DNA of 64,000 bases from Phylloscopus collybita (lineage: Eukaryota > Chordata > Aves > Passeriformes > Phylloscopidae): NCBI GenBank assembly GCA_027886175.1, contig JAJNNQ010000101.1, forward strand, positions 713,501 to 777,500, read 5' to 3'. A program made the position numbers and the translations under genes. This document shows, in pieces, positions 22,956-32,305 of the stretch. A model generated the notes under the pieces. That model did not search any database, was not told the origin of the DNA, and saw only the letters and a list, made by a program, of their open reading frames with translations. Positions within the stretch are counted from its first letter, which is position 1; each line of letters opens with the position of its first letter.

Positions 22956-23084
22956 GTGCTGCCACCGTGTGTTCAGAGCGCGGTACTGCAGCGCTCCCCC
23001 GTGCCCGTCCCCAAGGCGTGTGACAGCCCCTGGCTGAGCTCTGGGCCCGTGCTGCCACCGTGTGGACAGAGCGCGGTACTGCAG
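22956..23084 (-). promoter_or_regulatory. Tandem CTCF-like sites (two)
   Basis: On the minus strand, at 22,956-22,991 and 23,049-23,084, there is CTGCAGTACC, a spacer of about 9 bases, then a core ending GGTGGCAGCAC. This is the layout of the CTCF upstream motif plus core. The two sites lie in a tandem unit of about 93 bp and have the same orientation. The first has a weaker core (ACACGGTGG). Confidence 0.6.
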
Positions 23085-23175
23085 CGCCCCCCCTCAGCCC
23101 ACCCCGATGCGCGTGGCAGCCCCGGACTGTGAGCTTGTGGGCGCTGCTACGGCCCAAAATTCCAAACTAGGCGGC

Positions 23176-23192
23176 AAAAAGGGCGGGAAAAA
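23176..23192 (+). promoter_or_regulatory. E2F-like site
   Basis: GGGCGGGAAAA matches the E2F consensus in reverse orientation (TTTCCCGCC). It lies about 210 bases upstream of a YY1/ETS promoter, is conserved at about 49,625-49,640, and occurs inverted at 56,288-56,310. Confidence 0.45.
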
Positions 23193-23394
23193 AGCAAGGA
23201 CCCTGGTGGCATCTAGCCAGCTGCCTGCGCAAAAACCCGACCACAGCGCCGGCCGAGAGTGATTTTTCTGGGGTGATTCCAGGCGCGCGAGCACGAGCTG
23301 GAGGCTCAGCGGTGCCCCCGAGGGGTTCCGGCCGTCGATTTAGTCAGGCACTTCTGTCTGGAGCCGGGGGGACCATAAGGGTGCCACAAAAAAG

Positions 23395-23439
23395 ATGGCG
23401 GATCGACCGGAAGTGGCTTCAGCCACAACCAAGCTGGCG
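23395..23439 (+). other. Short first coding exon with YY1/ETS promoter elements
   Basis: AAAGATGGCGG is a YY1-type start-site motif and CCGGAAGTGG just after it an ETS motif. The ATG at 23,395 opens MADRPEVASATTKLA, and GCG|GTGAGT gives a perfect donor after exactly 15 codons. In the second copy (ATG at 49,838) the donor reads GCGAGT and is lost, although the frame is kept as MAAQTEAASATTKLA. It may be a 5' exon of the SYCP1-derived copy or of another gene. I do not recognise the peptide. Confidence 0.4.
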
Positions 23440-23646
23440 GTGAGTAAGGGCGGAAGTCATGTGACAGCCTTCTCAAGGTGGCTTGCTCGGCCATTGTAAT
23501 ATTTTAAAAGTGTATGTTGCATGACTTTCTATTACTAGTGACTTTTTTGTAGGATCCTTTATGTGTTTAGTGAAAAGACTTTTAAGAGAATTAGGTTTGT
23601 TTTGTTAAGTTTTTTTAACATAGAAAAAGAAGCCGCTCTTGACAGC

Positions 23647-23835
23647 GTATCCATGGTAACTTTGGGGCTTCTCTAGCCCGCATCTCGATGGTATCTTCCG
23701 GGCCGCTCTAGCCTGCGTCTCTATGGTAACTTCCGGGCGGCTGCGTCTCTCGTCTCCATGGTAACTGCCGGGCCGCTCTACGCCTCGTCTCTATGGTAAC
23801 TTCCGAGCCGCTGCGTCTCTCGTTTCCATGGTAAC
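23647..23835 (+). repeat. 35-bp tandem array of RFX X-box motifs with ETS sites
   Basis: Six X-box-like 14-mers start at 23,647, 23,682, 23,717, 23,752, 23,787 and 23,822, exactly 35 bases apart. The last, GTTTCCATGGTAAC, is a near-ideal RFX site. Others are GTCTCCATGGTAAC or GTCTCTATGGTAAC, and the second is degraded. Several are followed at once by an ETS motif (AACTTCCGG). RFX factors drive ciliary and male-germline genes. The array lies between the small first exon and the SYCP1 exons. Confidence 0.8.
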
Positions 23836-23869
23836 CCCCCGGGCTGCTCTGAGCCACGTGTCTCCGCTC

Positions 23870-24000
23870 ACTTCCGGGCCGCTCCGGTCGAGGGCGGGGG
23901 CCCCGTCGGAGCCGCTCCGCCGCACCTCGCTGCTCTCGGGGGGAATCCCGCCGGCTGCCGCTGCTTCCGGGTGGGCTCGGGGGGATTTTGGGGTCTCCGG
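23870..24000 (+). promoter_or_regulatory. CpG island downstream of X-box array
   Basis: CpG-dense sequence with a further CACTTCCGGGCCGC ETS-type site, running into the G-rich repeats. Conserved at 50,211-50,330. It is a plausible core promoter region for the SYCP1-derived copy. Confidence 0.45.
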
Positions 24001-24400
24001 GGCGGGGGGGGAGGGGGGGTTTGGGGTCTCCGGCGGTTTTTGGCGGGTCCCGGGGGTCCCGGGGGTGCCGCCCCGCGCTGCTGCTGACGGTGACGGTGAC
24101 GGCGCTGCGGGGCCGGAAATGCAGCCTGCAGGGACGGCGGGGAGGGGCTGGGGGGGTTTGGGGGGATTTGGGGGGCTTTATCGGATTTGGGGAACTTTGG
24201 GGGGATTTGGGGCTTGCTGGGTTTTGGGGGCAGTTTTGGGGGATATTTGCGGGGGGCGGGGGACTTGGGGATGGTTCGGGGGTTTGGGGGTTCCGGGGGG
24301 CGGGTTTTGGGGATTGTTGGGGTGGGTTTTGGGGATGGTTTTGGGGTTTCCGCGATGGTTTGGGGCAGTTTGGGGGGTTTGGGGCTTCTGGGATCATTTT
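23990..24400 (+). repeat. G-rich TTTGGGG-type minisatellite
   Basis: Irregular repeats of GGGGATTTGGGG and GGTTTTGGGG with many four-G runs, so quadruplex formation is likely on this strand. Open frames here (for example glycine- and tryptophan-rich ones) reflect composition. The counterpart at 50,320-50,750 has a small extra piece at about 50,540. Confidence 0.8.
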
Positions 24401-24525
24401 TTCTTTTAATAATGATAGTAAAAAGTGTCAAGTTTGAAGTTTTTATCATTAAAAATATGTAATATCTAGCAAGAAAACCAAAATATTAAAAAAATTAATT
24501 AACATTTTATTAATTTTAAATTTAG

Positions 24526-24596
24526 GTTTTAGCGTGTTAAAGAAGAAAAAAAGAGATTTGGAGGTATTGCTGGACAATGGGGCTTGTGTCAGAAAG
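24526..24596 (+). pseudogene. SYCP1: SYCP1 exon (ahead of the REETRQ region)
   Basis: Follows AAATTTAG and ends at AGAAAG|GTAAGT. It reads KKKKRDLEVLLDNGACVRK, weakly like the SYCP1 stretch containing HLCNLLKETCARSAEK. Identity rests mainly on position directly before a clear SYCP1 exon. The copy at 50,884-50,954 has the same length. Confidence 0.55.
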
Positions 24597-25727
24597 GTAA
24601 GTGGAGGTTTCCTTAGAAAGAGTCTCTGTTAGTGGTTTGTTTGAAAGTTTTGCAGAGGGGAGAAGGTTGGAATTTGTTTTGTTCATAGAGAAAGAATATA
24701 AATTTCTCCAGCTGAGATGGACTGGATGTAGCCCTTAAAATCAGCAGTGAATTTTCAGTGGCTCACAAAATTCGAAGCGAAGCCTGGTGAGGCCAGGGAG
24801 GGTTCTCTGTCCCACCCAGATACTGTGAATATATGAAGCCAGACCAAGTGGCACTCCACGCCTGTTTCTAGGCAGTAGAATCTCCTCTAAATTCCCAGCA
24901 CTCTTTAACAAATTTCCAGAGCTGTCATTTTCTGTCTGCAGCAGTCGCACGTTTGTGGGGAAAAAAGGTCTTTTTTTATACCCCAAGGAATAATGAGGAA
25001 CTGGAAGTCTTCTCACGAAACTGAACAAGCCAAGGAAGTTTTAAATTCTTGAGGTTTTCAAACATGTCCTTGCTTGGGGAATTTTACTTTATGTGCAATT
25101 TAGAGTTGTTATTATAGTCATTAAAATTTTACTAACTCGGTCCCGGAGACTTCAGAAGTGTCTGTTTCTTTTTAGCCTAATTTAGAAACACCTGTGTATC
25201 TATGTACTGTTCTTTTCTGGTAGTTGTTCTCTTAATTGATTTCTTAGGGAAAAATAGTATCAATTACAAAAATGAAAGGAAAGAAGGAAAACATGGACAC
25301 GGAGTGTTGTTGCAACATTATAATGACAGTTCTGTGGTCATTGGTATCTGCTGATAGGAAGAAATTCACTGCTGAGCCCTACAGTACAGTTTATCAAATG
25401 CTAACAGTTTGATACAGTAATATTCAACAACACTAATGCCATAATAATTGATATGGTTGCAGAAATTGATCCAGAATGACACTTTTCACAGAAAAAATTA
25501 TATTGGGAAGGACATTGAAAAGCTGAGCTTGCTTAATGTTTCAATGAAATACACATTTTCCCTAGGTTCTTTATCTTTTGGCACCATGCTTCGTAATGAA
25601 TAATTTAACACGGAAAGGAGCTGATAATTCCTTTTTTAATTCATTATGCTGGTTAAGCACAATGACTTGGACACCTGGCATTCTTTTTCCAAAGGAAAAA
25701 ATTTCTTGTGCATTCTTGCTTTGATAG

Positions 25728-25780
25728 ATGAAGAGGAAAAAGAAGAAATGAGGCAATTGTATGAGGAACTTCACAGCAAG
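25728..25780 (+). pseudogene. SYCP1: SYCP1 exon, open frame
   Basis: TTTGATAG precedes and GTAGAA follows. It reads DEEEKEEMRQLYEELHSK, matching SYCP1 EREETRQVYMDLNN. The counterpart at 52,089-52,145 is the same. Confidence 0.8.
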
Positions 25781-26009
25781 GTAGAAGTGAGTGACCTAGC
25801 TTGATCAAAGGAGTGTGAGTTGTGTGGATGTGCTGAGCTGAGTTCCACGTTGATGTTGAGATGCTGTTTGTGTCCATGCCAGAACATCTTTCTGGACTCT
25901 GTTTCACCTACTTGGTGATTCCTCTGAATGGGTGAGGTTGGCAGCAGCCCCTGGAGAACCTCCAGGGTTTCCAGTACTGAGCTTCAAATCTGAAATTTTG
26001 TTTTTGGAG

Positions 26010-26078
26010 AATGACAGTGGCGTTTGAAGAGCTTTTTTTGAAGAGCAGAGAACGACAGACTGGAAATGAGTTTCAAAT
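26010..26078 (+). pseudogene. SYCP1: SYCP1 exon, frameshifted
   Basis: Begins MTVAFEEL, then the middle is scrambled to a T-run with one extra base, after which the SYCP1 frame (RLEMSFK) is lost. The undamaged counterpart at 52,374-52,441 reads AFEELRLQVENNRLEMSFK. Confidence 0.85.
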
Positions 26079-26218
26079 GTGAGAATTCTGTTTGTTGTGT
26101 TTGTGCTCCTGGCTCAACAGTTTTGTACTTCATAACTTCGGTTACACGTGCAGTGCCAGGGCAGACAGATGTGGAGTGCAGGAATGGTGAGCAGGCCACA
26201 CTGAGATACTGGGACCCT

Positions 26219-26263
26219 CTTTTATTCATTTTTATTCATTTTTATTCATTTTTATTCATTTAG
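26219..26263 (+). repeat. Microsatellite, unit ATTTTTATTC
   Basis: Four tandem copies of a 10-11 base unit. The counterpart at 52,583-52,615 has about three. It is a simple length difference between the duplicated units. Confidence 0.85.
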
Positions 26264-26751
26264 TACCCTGCCTGTATTCACTGCCTGGCCCCTCCTGTTG
26301 CTGTTCCTCTGGGCCAAATTTGGAACCTTGTTTTTCAAACAGTCACTCAAAGTCGAAGTTGTCTGTGAAGTGCTGTCAAGAGATCAATACTTATTTCATG
26401 CAATTAGTTTATTTAAACCATGATTATTCCAATAATAATGCACTGTATAGCTGCAGAAACTTTAGCTAAATGCTTTCTCTATACATACAGGCTACTGTGT
26501 TCCTGTTTCATTTTCACATGCTTTTTCTGTTAGTTTCTGGTAACGAACATGGAGTAATGGACTAATTCTGTGGAAAGCTGGCAAAAAAAAAAGGTATTTT
26601 GATTATAAAATCAAACATTCCCACAACAATTACTCTTGGAAACCAATTGTAAAGCTCTACAATTACAAGCAATCTTAAACTGGCAGTTGTATTGAACTTG
26701 GAGCGTGTTTCAGATAGAATGTTAACTGTGGATTTTACTGTGTCTTGAAAG

Positions 26752-26825
26752 TGACAGAAGCAGCAGAAGTGGTGGACAGGTGTGAAAAGGAACGCAGACT
26801 GGAAGTCACTCGGAAGGAGAAGCAG
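26752..26825 (+). pseudogene. SYCP1: SYCP1 exon
   Basis: Open as TEAAEVVDRCEKERRLEV then TRKEKQ, ending at GTTTGC. It corresponds to SYCP1 EYKKEINDKEKQ. It is absent from copy 2, which has a deletion here. Confidence 0.6.
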
Positions 26826-27211
26826 GTTTGCTCAGTTTCACCGTCTGATAGAACAGCTTTATTTGTGACTAAAGGGGCAGTGCAAGAGCCAAGAAGTGTT
26901 TCTGGTTATTAATAAAAAACCCCCAAAATAATAGCTGAAGCTGCATTTCAGTCAGATTCTGCTAAGTTCAGTGATGCTTCAGTACCTTTAGTCTACTGGA
27001 ATTCATGGTTTGCTTTTGAACTGGAAAAATTATTTCATGTGTCTTGATCACTATTTGGCTAAGATCAACAACAACAACAGCCATCAGTATGTCTGCTTCT
27101 CGTACCTGGGGTACAAGATGAGGATCTGCCCCTTTTCCAGACTTCATGGTGACATTTCTGTAATTTGGCTAGATTTCAGCTCTTATTAGGATATTTCTTT
27201 AATTCTGCTAG

Positions 27212-27310
27212 GTTTCAGCTCTTACACTCCAGAAGATGGTGTAATAAAAGACATCATGGCTCAGCTGCAGACATCACAAAATAAGATTGCTGATTGAATA
27301 GAAACAAAAT
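27212..27310 (+). pseudogene. SYCP1: SYCP1 exon with stops
   Basis: Follows TTCTGCTAG. VSALTLQKMV is followed by two stops, then in another frame KDIMAQLQTSQNKIAD, a stop, and IETK. It corresponds to SYCP1 VSLLLIQITEKENKMKDL and the residues after it. Confidence 0.75.
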
Positions 27311-27636
27311 GTAAGAGTTCTGCCTGCTGTGTTTAAATGCAATTGTTTATAGAAGCACAGGAAACGAGGTCATGATAAGTTTTATTCTGTTGCTGGTTGG
27401 CAGCAGAATTTTGGGGCCTTGAAGGCCACCTTTTTGTTTGGAACAGAAACTGAACTTGATTTTCAATGTTTTTAAACCATCTGTATTCCACGTATTTCTA
27501 GTATATGCTGTCAGTACCATTGGTCTTTGTTAAATTCTATCAATGGATGTAATTTTCCATTTTTAGCAGCTTTTTTGTAGTAAACATCCTATTTTTAAAA
27601 ATGTAAACATACATCTTTTTTACTGAAGTACATGAA

Positions 27637-27723
27637 GAAGAAATGTTGAAGGAATCCCAGGGCGGTCAAGAACATCTGCGGGCAGAGCTGGAAGAGGCTA
27701 AAATTTCACTGCGGAAGGCAGAG
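27637..27723 (+). pseudogene. SYCP1: SYCP1 exon, open frame
   Basis: EEMLKESQGGQEHLRAELEE then AKISLRKAE matches SYCP1 ENLKQSIEKQHHLTKELED and IKVSLQ. The donor is GTACAC. Confidence 0.8.
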
Positions 27724-27874
27724 GTACACCTTGCTTACAGTTTTCCAGTATAAATAGACTAGATGAGCATTTGCATAAATAATTATGGATACTTTAGATA
27801 TGAAACAGCTGCTGCTGTGAGTGTCAAAAACACGTTTAGAAACGATACCATGTTTGGAAGGTTACTCAAAAGAA

Positions 27875-28047
27875 CTTAGAAACCGAATTCCAGGCTACAG
27901 TGAAAACATTAATTCGGGTCACTGGAGAAAAGGAAGCACGGGAGGAAGAAGGTAAAAAAATGAAGGCTTTGCTCTTGCAGCCCTGTCAGAGGAGTTGGAG
28001 TCTTCTACTGCCAATTTGAAAAGCTTGCTGCAAAATGAGCACAATAG
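27875..28047 (+). pseudogene. SYCP1: Two SYCP1 exons separated by a very short intron
   Basis: The first (about 27,875-27,951) reads LETEFQATVKTLIRVTGEKE, matching LEEDLQIATKTICQLTEEKE. The second (27,981-28,047) follows GCTCTTGCAG and reads ALSEELESSTANLKSLLQNE, matching the SYCP1 LEELLRTEQQR region. The gap of about 29 bases is too short for normal splicing, so an intron deletion has probably occurred. Confidence 0.75.
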
Positions 28048-28689
28048 GTAAATTAAAGAGTTTGAATTCGAAGAGCCATCTTACAGGTTGCAGTCTATGA
28101 CAAAATCAGGAACAATTAGAAGTGAAGCTGAAATTTGGAGTGGTCTAAATGCAGAGAATTTAATGTAGGTTATTCTTGAACTTGTGATGGTTGCTACTGG
28201 TCTGTAAAAAGTCAGTTTTTCCCCCTCCAACTTCCATCGTTCTGTCTTTAAGAAATACAGATTTCTGTACGTTTGTATTTGTTTACTCTCATGCCTAGTG
28301 TTCCGAAACTGTAAAAGTTAAATTTGTTACGTATTGCAGGCAGATACATCACCTGCTTGTTGAAAGGTCAGTGTTTTGAAAGTGCTTGTGGTAAGACTCT
28401 CTTCTTGTCCTTGAAGTTTCAAGTGCAAAAGTGCTCAAAAATGAGCTAGGCAGTCATAAAAATACTTTCTGCTGGCCCTAGATCTCATCTGACAGATGAG
28501 AAATGTAATTGCATGTCTTTGTCTGCGTTCGGGGCATCTACACAGAAGTGTTCAAAAGTGAATTGTTAATGCTTGCCTAGAATGAGGCAAAGTGAGAATT
28601 CCACACCAAACACGACCTTGGTGTTGAGTACTTGCAAAAAAAAAAAAATACCCCTATTGTGAATAATGTGCATGTAGAAAACATTTGGA

Positions 28690-28785
28690 AGTTAGTACGT
28701 TGGTCTTTGTTAAATTCTATAAATGTATGTCATTTTCTATTTTTAGATTCTTTTTTTTGTAGTAAATATCCTATTTTTAAAAAGA
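28690..28785 (+). repeat. Local duplication of a SYCP1 intron segment
   Basis: TTGGTCTTTGTTAAATTCTA and the following CTATTTTTAG ... GTAGTAAATATCCTATTTTT repeat a segment at 27,517-27,602 with about 90 percent identity. It is a second copy of intron sequence inside the same pseudogene. Confidence 0.8.
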
Positions 28786-29198
28786 GGAAAAGAAAAAGAA
28801 AAAAAGAAAAGCTGGTTTCCTTTTTCAGCATTTCCATGTGATACCTTCCAACTTTTTTGCTGGAGCAATGCAGATGCATCAATACTTGGAGAACACTCTG
28901 GTCTTACAGTCCATAGTTTATTTGAAGCCATAACTGGGGAAAACATAATAGGCTCTAAATTTTATTGAAGATAAATAATTAGTTTCTCCTCAGATACAGA
29001 TTTGCTAATGCCCTTCTTAATCATATTTTTGAAGTCTACATTTAGATTAAGCCATAAATCAGCTTTACAGCTTCTGAACTTAATCCAGCAAGTTCTGAGA
29101 ACTGGGTATTGAAAAAGGGTAAATACTTTCTCCTGCCTGCTAAATATGAAAAGTTATTTCGTTTCTGTTCCATTAATGTTACATTACACGTGCTGTAG

Positions 29199-29260
29199 AA
29201 GAGATGACTAAAGTAAAACATGACAAAGGAATGCAACTTGAAGAGCTGTCGGAAACTCTG
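29199..29260 (+). pseudogene. SYCP1: SYCP1 exon, open frame
   Basis: Follows GTGCTGTAG and ends at GTAAAT. EMTKVKHDKGMQLEELSETL matches SYCP1 EMTKLTNNKEVELEELKKVL at high identity. Confidence 0.88.
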
Positions 29261-29859
29261 GTAAATGTTCATTTTATTCATCTCATGGCATTTGATCTTC
29301 ATATGAAATTCTTCTTGCTTTGTGAGTATCTTAAATGTCATAAACAAACACCATCTAGTCTGCCTGAACATTTCTGCTAAACTTTCTCGCACGCAATTTC
29401 AGCGTTGTCTTTGAAGAACTTCTTTATTGCCACTGTTTTTCTTGTCTCCTGTGTTTTGATCTTTGCTGTCTGCTGTGTTTTTGATTTTTCTTGTCTCCCA
29501 TGTTTTGGTTTTCCTTGTCGAGGTTTTTGGTTATTTCCTTCTTGGTTGATGCCCATTCAAATGCCACTCCCTCTGGATATAGTTTTCCCGGTTTTTTTCT
29601 TACTTAGAGGAAGGTAATTGGCTCTGGCCTCTGTGAACCCTCCTGTACTGTGACACAGGCCCATTTTCTGTCACAGAAGCCTAGGCTACATGAAGTCTAC
29701 TCTTAAGAGAGGTTTATTTTCATTATGATTTTATATTTACAAGTCTAACAAGAAACTGCATCAACTGAGGTGAAGGTAGTGTGAAATCGGGTGTGCATTT
29801 TCCCATGTCTGTGCATTGCATGTTCTAAACTGAGTTTCACTCATTTTCTAAAATGGGCA

Positions 29860-29968
29860 AATGGGAGGACTTTTACTGAAGAAAGACCTCGAGGCTACTG
29901 CAGAAAAATTTGCAGAGAGAGGAAAAATTTGGAGAGAGAAATGAAAATGCTCTCCAAGTCCAGAGAGG
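29860..29968 (+). pseudogene. SYCP1: SYCP1 exon
   Basis: LLLKKDLEATAEKFAERGK then ENALQVQR corresponds to SYCP1 ETLLYENKQFEKIAEELKG and LLQAREKE. The acceptor is poor. It joins logically to the exon at 30,521 (KEIHDL). Confidence 0.65.
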
Positions 29969-30520
29969 TCTGGAGTAGGGCAATGGTAACACATTTTTAC
30001 AAATATTGAAGTTACACATGATAACTTGTGTACAAGTACGTAAGAAACAGAGCAGTGTCCCACCCTGCACTGAGGATGAAGACACAGCCCTGCTGATTGC
30101 CTTTCTGTTCTACTGTATAGAGCTGGATTTCTCTGATGTTTCTTTAGTCCTTTTTATTGAGATGAATATGGTAAAAGCCCATGAAGTCCTTCTTATTTAG
30201 ATGAATAAAGTAAAATCATAATGAAAATAAAGTAAATGTCTTTATTTAAAATGATGTCCAAGGAATCTGATTTCAGTAGTTTTGCAGGCTGGGTGATTAA
30301 ACTCACAGCAGCGGACGTGTGCAGCACTGGTGTCAGAGTTCACTGTCTCACACCACTTCCATACGCCACCAGAGAGATGTAAAGCTTCAGTCTGGATAAT
30401 CCGTGCCGTGGATGTCGTTTGGTTCTTCTGAAAGCCTTGCGCTGTTAGAGCATGTCTGATAACCTCCGTGAGCTGTAGTTTACACATGGGCACTCAAAAC
30501 TCCTCCTTCTCCTTTCGCAG

Positions 30521-30624
30521 AAAGAAATCCATGATTTGAAAGCACAGCTGACCAGTACAGCTGAAAAGGAACAAGGTTATATAAACCACCCCTTGACTCT
30601 GAAAACAGGTCTTGAACAAGAGGC
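30521..30624 (+). pseudogene. SYCP1: SYCP1 exon, open frame
   Basis: Follows TCTCCTTTCGCAG and ends at GTAAGA. KEIHDLKAQLTSTAEKEQ then LTLKTGLEQEA matches SYCP1 KEVHDLEIQLTAITTSEQ and LKTELENE. It is the last SYCP1 exon recognised in this copy. Confidence 0.88.
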
Positions 30625-31525
30625 GTAAGACCATTTTGAAAATAGAGTATTTGACTTTTTTTGCTGTTATGTAGAAGTTATTTTAATGCACAGTGCAATG
30701 AACAGTGATTGTTTTCTAATGAAAGTTTTGAACCACGCAGTATGACGTTAATTATATACTCACACTTGTAAATTACGTTTTCTCTATTTGTATGTATTCT
30801 ATGAAATACGTAGTTGATCCATATTTCTCTGACTTAGTTAACAAGAAGAGAAAATGGCTGATTTCATTGTTAATTCTGCTTTGAACTACATCATCTTCAC
30901 TAATTATATTTATATAAAAGTTGACTCTGGTTTTCTTTCCTTCTTCTGTCACATTTTTATGTCACTGTGACTTTGCTGCAGCTGTGATGTGTGACAAAAG
31001 CCCTCCCCTTTTCCCTCCACTTGGGACAGGTGAGAGATGGAACTAAACCCCAAAGGATTTTCTGCTTATTGATTATACGTGAGTTTTACTGGGAATTACC
31101 TCTGAAATCTGATAAATTGTTCGTGAATGTGGCCACGAGGGTCGTTGAACATGCCAGCCCAGATCTGCAAACAGGCAGTGCCAGAACAAGAACCTCTGAA
31201 ATGTAAACCAGGATTTAGTCAATTGACTCACGACTGCGTGCTGTGCCCAGGTCCTTTGTACAAATACTGTACAGGGGAAAACCAGAACTGCACATTGCTT
31301 GTGCTGGGTATTGAATTTTGGGCATGGGGTAAATAAAAATGAGAGGCAAATGAGGGAATTGCTTCTGCATGTAAATGTTGTTGTCCTAACGGAGCCATCG
31401 GCTCTGTACCAAGACTTGAGTCAAAGGTTTTATTTCTTTAAACCCCCCCAGGCCCTTTAGAGGCTACAGTTTGTGCCATGTAGAATTCCTAAGGGCTGAC
31501 ATCAGGAAGTCTGTGAGCCGTATCT
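30625..31525. other. No gene recognised
   Basis: AT-rich to ordinary sequence with only short open frames and no repeat match elsewhere in the window. Confidence 0.5.
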
Positions 31526-31536
31526 AGCCGACTTCT

Positions 31537-31575
31537 GCCGAACCGAACCGAACCGAGCCGAGCTCAGCCGAACCA
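31537..31575 (+). repeat. CCGAA pentamer repeat
   Basis: CCGAACCGAACCGAACCGAG and variants. It is probably related to the GCCGAAC motif of the adjacent 78-bp repeat. Confidence 0.7.
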
Positions 31576-31822
31576 GCCGCCTGCTCTCGTGCCCATTAAT
31601 TAGCGCGAGTGCGCTCACTGCCTAACGAGCTCCTGCCCGCCCCCCGCTCCCGTCCGTGTCCGTGCGGTGGCTGGCAGGCTGGGCAGCAGGGAAACACCGA
31701 GCAAACGCCGCTCTGCGGGGGGAACGCGAACCGGCGGCGCCCGCGGTGCCTTGGCCCCGCCCCTCAGGGAGCCGAGCCGAGCTGAGCTGGGCGGAGCGCA
31801 GCGCAGCGAGCGGCACCGAGCG

Positions 31823-32095
31823 CAGCCGAACAGAGCCGAGCTTCCCCGAAGAGCCGAATCTAAACGACTGCATCCGGAAATAGCCGAGGTGTGCCGGGAA
31901 CAGCCGAACAGAGCCGAGCTTCCCCGAAGAGCCGAATCTAAACGACTGCATCCGGAAATAGCCGAGGTGTGCCGGGAACAGCCGAACAGAGCCGAGCTTC
32001 CCCGAAGAGCCGAATCTGAACGATGGCATCCGGAAATAGCCGAGGTGTGCCGGGAACAGCCGAGCATAGCCGAAGAGCCGAAAATGGCTGAGTTC
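31823..32095 (+). repeat. 78-bp tandem repeat (unit D), about 3.5 copies
   Basis: CAGCCGAACA starts units at 31,823, 31,901 and 31,979, exactly 78 bases apart. Because 78 is a multiple of three, both strands stay open, giving a 26-residue repeat containing HPEIAEVCRE. A related array at 58,200-58,510 has 68-bp units, which would not preserve frame, so coding is doubtful. The preceding 75 bases (31,750-31,822) also recur at 58,123. Confidence 0.88.
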
Positions 32096-32305
32096 AGCTG
32101 TTCAGCTGCCGCTCCCCCGGGGGCTGGCGGGACACGGTGCCGCTGTGCCCGGAGCTGGAGCGCTCGCTGCCGCTGCTGGAGCCGGGCGGCGGCCGGGCCG
32201 AGCGGCAGCAGCAGCAGCGAGAGCGGCGGGCGGACGCGGCCCCCGTGCCCGCGGTGTTCGTGAGCGCCGGCTGCAGGCGGCCCGTGGGCGGCGCCTGGAG
32301 CTGGG
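32096..32305 (+). other. GC-rich exon-like stretch, possible first exon of the unit A gene
   Basis: One frame is open as [20 protein letters not shown] with a QQQQRERR segment and [17 protein letters not shown], ending at a good donor (GAGCTGG|GTGAGC, 32,303). It lies upstream of the unit A exons at 33,135-34,282 on the same strand. The product is not recognised and the start codon is unclear. Confidence 0.3.

Larger units (their letters stand above)
21165..23141 (+). repeat. Segmental duplication unit C, copy 1
   Basis: Matches 54,355-56,272 over its whole length apart from small gaps and one missing CTCF-like unit. It begins at GCAAATGCCAG and ends at GAGCTTGTGGG. It contains a T-rich stretch, a GC-richer middle (22,030-22,270) and an A-rich stretch. 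No gene is seen. Confidence 0.92.
22945..28594 (+). repeat. Segmental duplication unit B, copy 1
   Basis: Matches 49,389-53,369. This copy keeps about 1.7 kb (26,417-28,136) that the other lost, and lacks about 150 bases around 28,430 that the other kept. It also has three more units of the 35-bp array. It includes the promoter region and much of the SYCP1 pseudogene. Confidence 0.93.
24526..30624 (+). pseudogene. SYCP1: SYCP1 pseudogene, copy 1 (synaptonemal complex protein 1)
   Basis: SYCP1 is the coiled-coil transverse filament protein that zips homologous chromosomes in meiosis. Exons matching its N-terminal half occur in the right order: 24,526-24,596, 25,728-25,780, 26,010-26,078, about 26,752-26,825, 27,212-27,310, about 27,637-27,723, about 27,875-27,951, 27,981-28,047, 29,199-29,260, about 29,860-29,968 and 30,521-30,624. 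Lesions include a frameshift at 26,025-26,050, stops at 27,248 and 27,293, and loss of the exon that survives in copy 2 at 53,121. The N-terminal SYCP1 exons and the whole C-terminal half are missing. Introns are retained, so it arose by DNA duplication. Transcription is possible, but a working protein is not. Confidence 0.87.
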
